DNA from: Caenorhabditis elegans
Taxonomy: Eukaryota > Nematoda > Chromadorea > Rhabditida > Rhabditidae
Length of the DNA stretch: 64,000 bases
NCBI RefSeq assembly: GCF_000002985.6
Contig: NC_003279.8
Coordinates: 1,798,001-1,862,000, forward strand
Direction: 5' to 3'
The notes beneath the pieces were generated by a model that worked only from the letters and a program-made list of their open reading frames with translations, was not told where the DNA came from and ran no database searches. How positions within the stretch are numbered: position 1 is the stretch's first letter; the number at the start of each line of letters is the position of its first letter. Below, piece after piece: positions 58,459 to 64,000 of this stretch. A program made the translations under genes and the position numbers.

Positions 58459-61400
58459 TCAGCGTATACTCTGCCATAAATCCGCTGGAAATCTATCGTA
58501 CCAAATAAGAAAATCTACAGAATCAAATGTTTTGACCACAGTTGCAAGTAGTCCATCTTTTCGTTCAATATCAACTCCATTTGCACAATCAACTATATCG
58601 ATTCCATCGCTGAAAATGTTTCACTTGAAGGCAGCATATCACTCGTTAGCGTTTTTTTTTTGAAGGTGGAGTAGCACCAGTCGCGAAGTTTTAAAACTAC
58701 TCCAATGGTGCCAAAATGACCGAATATCATAATAAAACTTCTAAAAAAAAATTAAAATTGTTTCTATTTACTCGCGATTTGCCGAAACTTTGACCGGAAA
58801 TTATGAAAAATTAAACATTTTTGGAAGTGTTTTATTTTGATATTCGGCCGTTTTAAATCATTATAAATGTATTTAGACGAAACCCCTACTGGCGCTATTC
58901 CACTTTTAATTGATTTTGGTGGGAACAAGTGCTATATTTCACAAAAAAATGACGTCTCTGAAAAATTCAACGCAAAACACGGAAAATCACACAGACACAC
59001 TCTTTCTAGAAACTTCCAGTAGTTTTTCAAAAATTGAAAAACTTTCTGGAGTTGTCTGGAAGTTACCAAGCAATTTCTGTAGTTTCAAATTTTTCAGAAG
59101 TTTCTAGAAACTTTCAAAAATTTTAATAATGTTTCCAAAGTTTCTCAACCCACTAACCCTTCAAATAGCAATAACCAACTTCTCCTAAATTTGCATTTAT
59201 ACTACAGTAGTCATAGACGGCTGCAAGACTAATTTTTGATCGCTTCATATCAACTCTGAAGAAATTGTCGCACTAGGACAAAAAACTTGGGAATACCTAT
59301 GCCGTTTGAAAGTTTAAAAAACGTGTTCGTTCGGCATTTAATTGGTTTTCTAAAACTACAAGAGACTAATTTTCAATTGGTTTGTAGGGGTCCAAAACTA
59401 ATAGAAGTGATTCCGGAGCTGGCATTAATTTCTCACATTTTGAAAATAATATTAACAACTCAAACTATTTTAACTTCGTTTCTATCGTTTCGGTTTTTCT
59501 CAGAGACGATCAGATTTAAAGGTAGGCTGTTGAGACTTTTGTTTTGAAATGTGGGTACTAAATTTCAAAAATAATATTTGTACAAAAATAAAAGGAAAAT
59601 ATGACAAAATTGGATGTGCAAAAAAATTCGAAGATAGTATATTTTCAGATATTCCATTTAGTACAGTGATACTGCAGTACCCATTATTGGTTTTTAATTT
59701 TTTTTTGTAAGACTACTGTTCGAAACTTTCAAACATGAATTCAAAAAGGTCGCAACAATGTAACGCGCCAAACACCAGCTGATGCAAACACAAAAAATCA
59801 AAGTGTAAGGTAATCGATTGATGGGAATTCGGTGTTTTGGCACCGTTATAAAAAGCGATTCACACAAAAACTTAACGAATGTTTCCTCAAGTTACAAAAC
59901 AAAGCGAAAAATCTGCGCACGGCGTTTCTCATCCCACAAAGAGTTTTGAATACCATGCAACATGTCCGTAGGCTGAAAAAGACGACAATGCGAATTCCAA
60001 CGAAGTCTTTTTAGTTTCGGCATTGCCCCCATCAACCAACAACGAATAAATTTATTGATAAGTGTAGGTTGGAATTGATGATTGCTCAACTTGATTACTT
60101 TACAATCCATTTTCATTAACTCCTCCAATGTGATTTTTTCTGCGTAGAATATATCCAGGCGAGGAATTCGGGATATCTAAAAAAAACTTTGAGTGAAAAT
60201 AACTGTCAGCTCGCACACAAAATGTATATCTAAAACTTTATGCTAATTCTCAACCTCTATCTCAATTCTCGATATGCTCATATCTAGTTCAAGCAAAATT
60301 ACGCCCTGTGAAAAAACAAAAAATGACTTTGAAACATTTGTTCTAATGGGAAGACCGGATTCAGTATATGCCATCTTCAAACATGAGTGTATACTTATCT
60401 ATAATGATTAAAGGGGGAGTAGAGCTTGTGGGTATTTTGTTTAAATAGACTAAAACTGGTCCAAAACCACCGAATTTCATAATGAGACTTCACAGAAAAG
60501 TTTCAAAAATTTTTTATGGCCGGTCAAAATTTCGAAAAAAAAGAGCCAAATTTTGCTAAAATCTGAAATTTCGCACACTTTTCTTTGTTGCAGCGCTGGA
60601 TCTTAGTTTTTCTGAAATTATCACACTTTAATCCTTATTTTGGTAATTTATCTCACGGAAATTCGTTGATTGAGACAACTTTTAGGCCGATAGGCAATGA
60701 TACTATCAACAATAAACTTATGTATTGGTGTCATTGAATAGAGAATTTTCTGTAGAACATTTTTTATATGCATCATTTTTTTTTAATTGAGCCGTTTTCG
60801 ACATGAATTCAATTTGAAAATGCGACAACTGTAGAACTTAGTGTACATATCTACGTGAGGTTTGCCTCCCCGGCTTGACCATTTGGTGTAATTTGTGCAA
60901 ACAACATCACGCGCAAATGCAGACATTTTTGCACGCGCTGCGGCGAAATTCCTCTTAGTGAATTGAAATATTTTTCCCGCCTTTTTCAACATTTTCGAGG
61001 CGTTGGTCGAGCTGAATACACGTGATCAATATTAAGAAACCATTAGTTTATGAGAATGCTTACTTTCTGGCGCGAAAATAGCGTGCGACAAAGAAAGATT
61101 TAGGTGCCTTCGCTACGAGATATTCCCGCGCCAAAACGGTAGGCATTCTCATGATCTCGTGGTTTTTTAATAGAATTTTTCTGTAATATTCTAAAATTTA
61201 GATAAAAACTTACAAGACTGTGATTGAAACCAAACTGACTATAAAAAACTAATCCATAGCTGACATTAATCTTGTTTAGTACAAATTGAATGTCTTCTGT
61301 CGAAACACAAAATGTCTTTCCAACAATTTCAATGTAATGGCATTTTTTCATCAATGGGTGACTTAGTAAGAATCGATAATCTCCAAAAAGTTTATCTCCG

Positions 61401-62578
61401 TCGATCATTACGTCAACATGGTCGATCAAAAAGAGTTCGTTGAATATATTTAAAAACTTCCAAAGTTTTGGTAATTTTGTGTATTTAATTATTGGAAATA
61501 TTTTCTTGTCCGCCGAACTCTTGCTGAAAACCACGTATAATCGATAAAAAGAGTAATTAATGTTAAAAATTGTCTTAATCTTTAAAGGCCGTTTGGCGCC
61601 AGTGGGGTTTTTTATCTAAATGCACTTATAATGATACAAAACAACGGAATATCATAATATAACACAAAAATTTTAGATTTTTCATAATTTCCGGTCAAAG
61701 TTTTGACAAATTGCCTAAATTTTAAAAAATATGAGCTTTTGAGGAAATGCAATGCATTGTCACATGTTCCGACCCCTAAAATGTTTGAATACAAATAATT
61801 TTATAAAAATTAAAGTATATAACTGTAGGAAAAAACTTTTTTTGATCGACTTTAAAAATTATGAGTGGCAAAAATTGAGTAATTGCCACTTTTTGACAGT
61901 TAATAATAACATTTCAAAACTTTTGAAAAGTTTTATTACGATATTCGGTCATTTTGGCACCATTGGAATAGTTTTTTAGCAATTTCCCCACTGGCGATAC
62001 TCCATCTTCAAATTTGCATCACGCTTTCAGCGAGGCTTTCGGTTTTTCAATCCAAAAAAATCTCACCAAAACCATTCAATCCAGAAGTCGAGACTGAATC
62101 TAGATAAACTATAATTATAAATTCTGCTTCTTTCTTCCATTGATTTATAAACAAGTAGGACGTCACTTTTTGCTTCTACTATTAAAATTCTTTGATGGAA
62201 ACGAGGAGGCTCGACGATACCTGCTCCTGGGTGATATTCCAAATGATTACTGACTATTAATTTATACATTTTTCTTCGAACTTTTTTGATGTCTGTACGT
62301 ATTTTCATCGACGTCTTCGATAGTTTTATTCTGAAAAAATACGATTTTTTCCCGTATCAAGTATGATATTTTCACAGAATAAAAACACAACTATTTTTAC
62401 ACTGAACGTACACTGAGTAAATATCCATTTGATAAATGACGTTTTTCAGTGCAACAAACGGTAAATTGAGCAAATTGAATGGTTTGTCCTAAAAATAAGG
62501 AAATAAATAAAAATTATAATATTTACTTACTAGAAATGTCACCCGAAGATATGTGAATAGAAATTTTAACGTTTCCAT
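58459..62578 (-). CDS. F-box B-type protein: F-box plus FBA_2 domain
   Basis: Reverse-strand exons 62531-62578, 62412-62488, 62067-62330, 61214-61523, 60255-60305 and 59892-60176, with a likely last exon 58459-58609. The second and third exons hold the F-box (FNLLNLPFVALKNVIYQMDI, then VIKLSKTSMKI). Exons 4-6 form an FBA_2 domain with HVDVMIDGDKLFGDYRF, ITLEELMKMDCKVIKLSN, and LINKFIRCWLMGAMPKLKRL, the usual FLxxWxxGxxPxL motif. 58459-58609 adds the expected IERKDGLLATV tail. Such proteins are SCF adaptors, a family greatly expanded in Caenorhabditis. Phases agree through exon 6, but exon 6 meets TAA at 59892 and I could not find a donor whose phase fits the last exon. The gene may end there or be damaged. 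Confidence 0.7.
58662..58908. repeat. Type D repeat, short form
   Basis: AAGGTGGAGTAGCACCAGTC to ACTGGCGCTATTCCACTTTT. The middle is shortened to a single ACTCGCGATTTGCCG stretch. Confidence 0.8.
60412..60625. repeat. One arm of a foldback-type repeat
   Basis: AGACTAAAACTGGTCC and ACCGAATTTCATAATGAGAC match the arm of the element at 31850-32440. The opposite arm is absent. Confidence 0.65.
61588..62011. repeat. Type D repeat between exons 3 and 4 of the F-box gene
   Basis: GGCGCCAGTGGGGTTTTTTA to CCCCACTGGCGATACTCCAT. It is in opposite orientation to the copy at 6884 and shares its GAGTGGCAAAAATTGAGTAA stretch. Confidence 0.8.
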
Positions 62579-62679
62579 CTTAGATACTAAAGATTTGATA
62601 TTAAGTATTAATAGTGGTAATAGTGACTATTATTTGAAAATAGTCAATATTGCCGCGCAAACTGAAATCAATATTTTCA

Positions 62680-62806
62680 GCATTACGACAACACCTCCTC
62701 GAGCTGTCTGAAATTAGTATCGATCGGTGTTTCTTCTCCGAGAAACAAACCAGTGCCTTTGAAGATATGTTTTTGGGAGTTTCGACAAGGAACCTTAATT
62801 CTAATG
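62680..62806 (+). pseudogene. Single exon-like fragment of unknown protein
   Basis: ATTTTCAG at about 62674-62681 is followed by an open stretch LRQHLLELSEISIDRCFFSE and FEDMFLGVSTRNLNSN. It is leucine-patterned like F-box-associated repeats. It is cut by the palindromic element that starts at 62807. No other exons found on this strand. Confidence 0.35.
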
Positions 62807-62957
62807 GAGTTATTCAAGTAATGTTGCAAAATGTATATAAATACATTTATGACGTCACAACTGTGTTAAAATACATGTTATTATATATTTTAATACAGTT
62901 GTGAATTTTTTTTAAATACTTATTAATTTTCCGGCAGTACTTGAATAACCCTATAGG
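62807..62957. repeat. GGxGTTATTCAAGTA palindromic element, second copy
   Basis: GAGTTATTCAAGTAATGTTG to TACTTGAATAACCCTATAG, matching 2624-2777, with inner TATGACGTCACAACTGTG. Confidence 0.8.
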
Positions 62958-63488
62958 TGCAAACCATTATGAGTTGCGTATAGGGAATACATTAAGTACA
63001 AAAATCATATCTACAAGAGTGAATGAGAATCCATTTGATTTATTTATGATGTTTTTCGATACAACACGTTGGGTATCTTGTATGTTTTTTCTTGTTTTCC
63101 CTATTGAATAAAGTAAATTATCTTCTTATTTTTAAGAGAAATTCTTACTCGGGAGGTATCCAGTCGGTATTAGTTTTGAGCAGGTGGAAGGCTGCATAGT
63201 GCACTGGCATCTCCAAGAATAATTACTGGCAAAACAGCTGCGCAAACTTATTATCAATTTGCTTTTGTTCGTTTCAAATGTAAATCTTCTAACTACCGTG
63301 TATTGTTAGCATTTTTGTGCTACTTTATTTATGTATTTATTTATTATCAACTAATCAAAATTTCAAAAAAAGGAGCCGATGATGTTTCAGAGTCGTTTGG
63401 TAAACTTGTATCAGGCAATCAGCATACGAATCATATGAGATTTTGCATCTTTTAAAAGCAAAACGGGAGAAATATCGCTGCGGTTTTC
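62958..63488. other. AT-rich sequence without recognised features
   Basis: AATAAAGTAAATTATC near 63108 and scattered short ORFs only. I see no gene. Confidence 0.4.
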
Positions 63489-63750
63489 TTATTTTTCGGA
63501 TAGTGAATTGAGTTTTGGATTGGAAATTTCACATCCAAATTCAAGAATTGGACGGACGTGTGTGTTGAACAGTTTGAAGTAAAAAAGAGCGTTTGTAGAC
63601 CGGAATGTTTTTAATATTTGCCGAGATTTGAATATTGCAGAGTTTACAATTAAGTGTTTATCGTCCACCCAAATACCAAGATCGCGAGCTTTTGAGCAAC
63701 TGCTAATTTTATGACCATTTACAAGATACTCAGTTTGGGGATTTAGTTTA
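63489..63750 (-). mobile_element. LINE (non-LTR) reverse-transcriptase fragment
   Basis: The reverse strand is open for about 86 codons: KLNPQTEYLVNGHKISSCSK, then ARDLGIWVDD, and further FKLFNTHVRPILEFGCEISN before TAA at 63489-63491. The order (YxxNGxxI, DLGIxxD, then VRPILEFG) is that of the region just past the reverse-transcriptase core in CR1/Jockey-like LINEs. The 5' part is missing on the right side, where other repeats begin. Confidence 0.8.
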
Positions 63751-63755
63751 CATAC

Positions 63756-64000
63756 CGTATATCTTCTATTAATATGGCCTCCCTATTAGACTTGCACTCC
63801 TTATTAGTATTGCCCATTGGAGACCTTCCGAAAAATAGTATTACTATTTTTCGGAAGGTCGTGTCCATGATTTGATGAGAACTGCGGAGACGCCTGCGTC
63901 TCTCTTCTCCACACGCTCTCTCGTCATAGGCGTTAGACAGCGTGCGAGAACAAGTGACGCAGGCGCTTTTTGCGCGTAAGATTTGGCCGTATATCTTCTA
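63756..64000. repeat. Repeat block with CCGTATATCTTCTA direct ends
   Basis: CCGTATATCTTCTA stands at about 63755 and again at 63987-64000. Between them lies a perfect hairpin GACCTTCCGAAAAATAGTA / TACTATTTTTCGGAAGGTC at 63821-63868, then a GACGCAGGCG-rich part. The right boundary may lie outside the window. Confidence 0.7.

Noticed and set aside
59287-59547. Plus-strand ORF of 86 codons with an F-box-like start
   Set aside because: The resemblance is weak, it lies opposite the F-box gene intron and no further exons follow.
60783-60992. Basic ORF of 69 codons on the minus strand
   Set aside because: It lies in an intron of the F-box gene, has no splice signals in frame and resembles no family; coding status unsupported.

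Overview
The window is nuclear DNA of a Caenorhabditis nematode, almost certainly C. elegans chromosome I. The reasons are short introns with TTTCAG acceptors, many gene starts directly behind TTTCAG-like trans-splice sites, dense small palindromic repeats in introns, and coding sequences I recognise: the Gq alpha gene egl-30, the emerin gene emr-1, the CCK-like neuropeptide gene nlp-12, rpl-27, the CAF-1 p60 gene chaf-2 and the peptide-amidating enzyme gene pghm-1. Exon coordinates below were read by hand from splice signals, reading phase and protein similarity; there is no transcript evidence behind them.

Left part (1-25 kb): the first exon of a CKS-type cyclin-kinase subunit (minus, running off the left edge); a secreted protein made of repeated NTF2-like modules with two decayed exons; pghm-1; a small single-span membrane protein; a divergent pair of related F-box-associated genes; and a PP1-like phosphatase (minus). 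A 0.5-kb gap separates the phosphatase from chaf-2 on the other strand.

Middle (25-45 kb): chaf-2; a probable four-span membrane protein gene with one unresolved exon junction; a second, partial copy of the chaf-2 3' end about 6 kb downstream; a small, possibly mitochondrial-ribosomal protein (minus); an LSG1-type GTPase with rpl-27 close behind it (operon-like spacing); egl-30; and emr-1.

Right part (45-64 kb): nlp-12, a GALK2-type galactokinase whose introns are packed with repeats, a 5'-truncated chemoreceptor, GC-rich tandem repeats, F-box/FBA_2-type genes on the minus strand and a LINE reverse-transcriptase fragment. This side looks like accessory chromosome-arm sequence.

Working links: pghm-1 performs the first step of peptide C-terminal amidation and nlp-12 encodes three Gly-Lys-Arg-terminated peptides that need it; egl-30 acts downstream of neuropeptide receptors. 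LSG1 and eL27 both serve the 60S ribosome. At least eight repeat families recur, named here A to F plus foldbacks and minisatellites. They lie in introns and intergenic DNA, sometimes nested. The most unusual observations are the decaying exon array of the NTF2-like gene, the chaf-2 tail copy with a patchwork identity pattern, the duplicated start region of emr-1 and a GC-AG intron in the GTPase gene.
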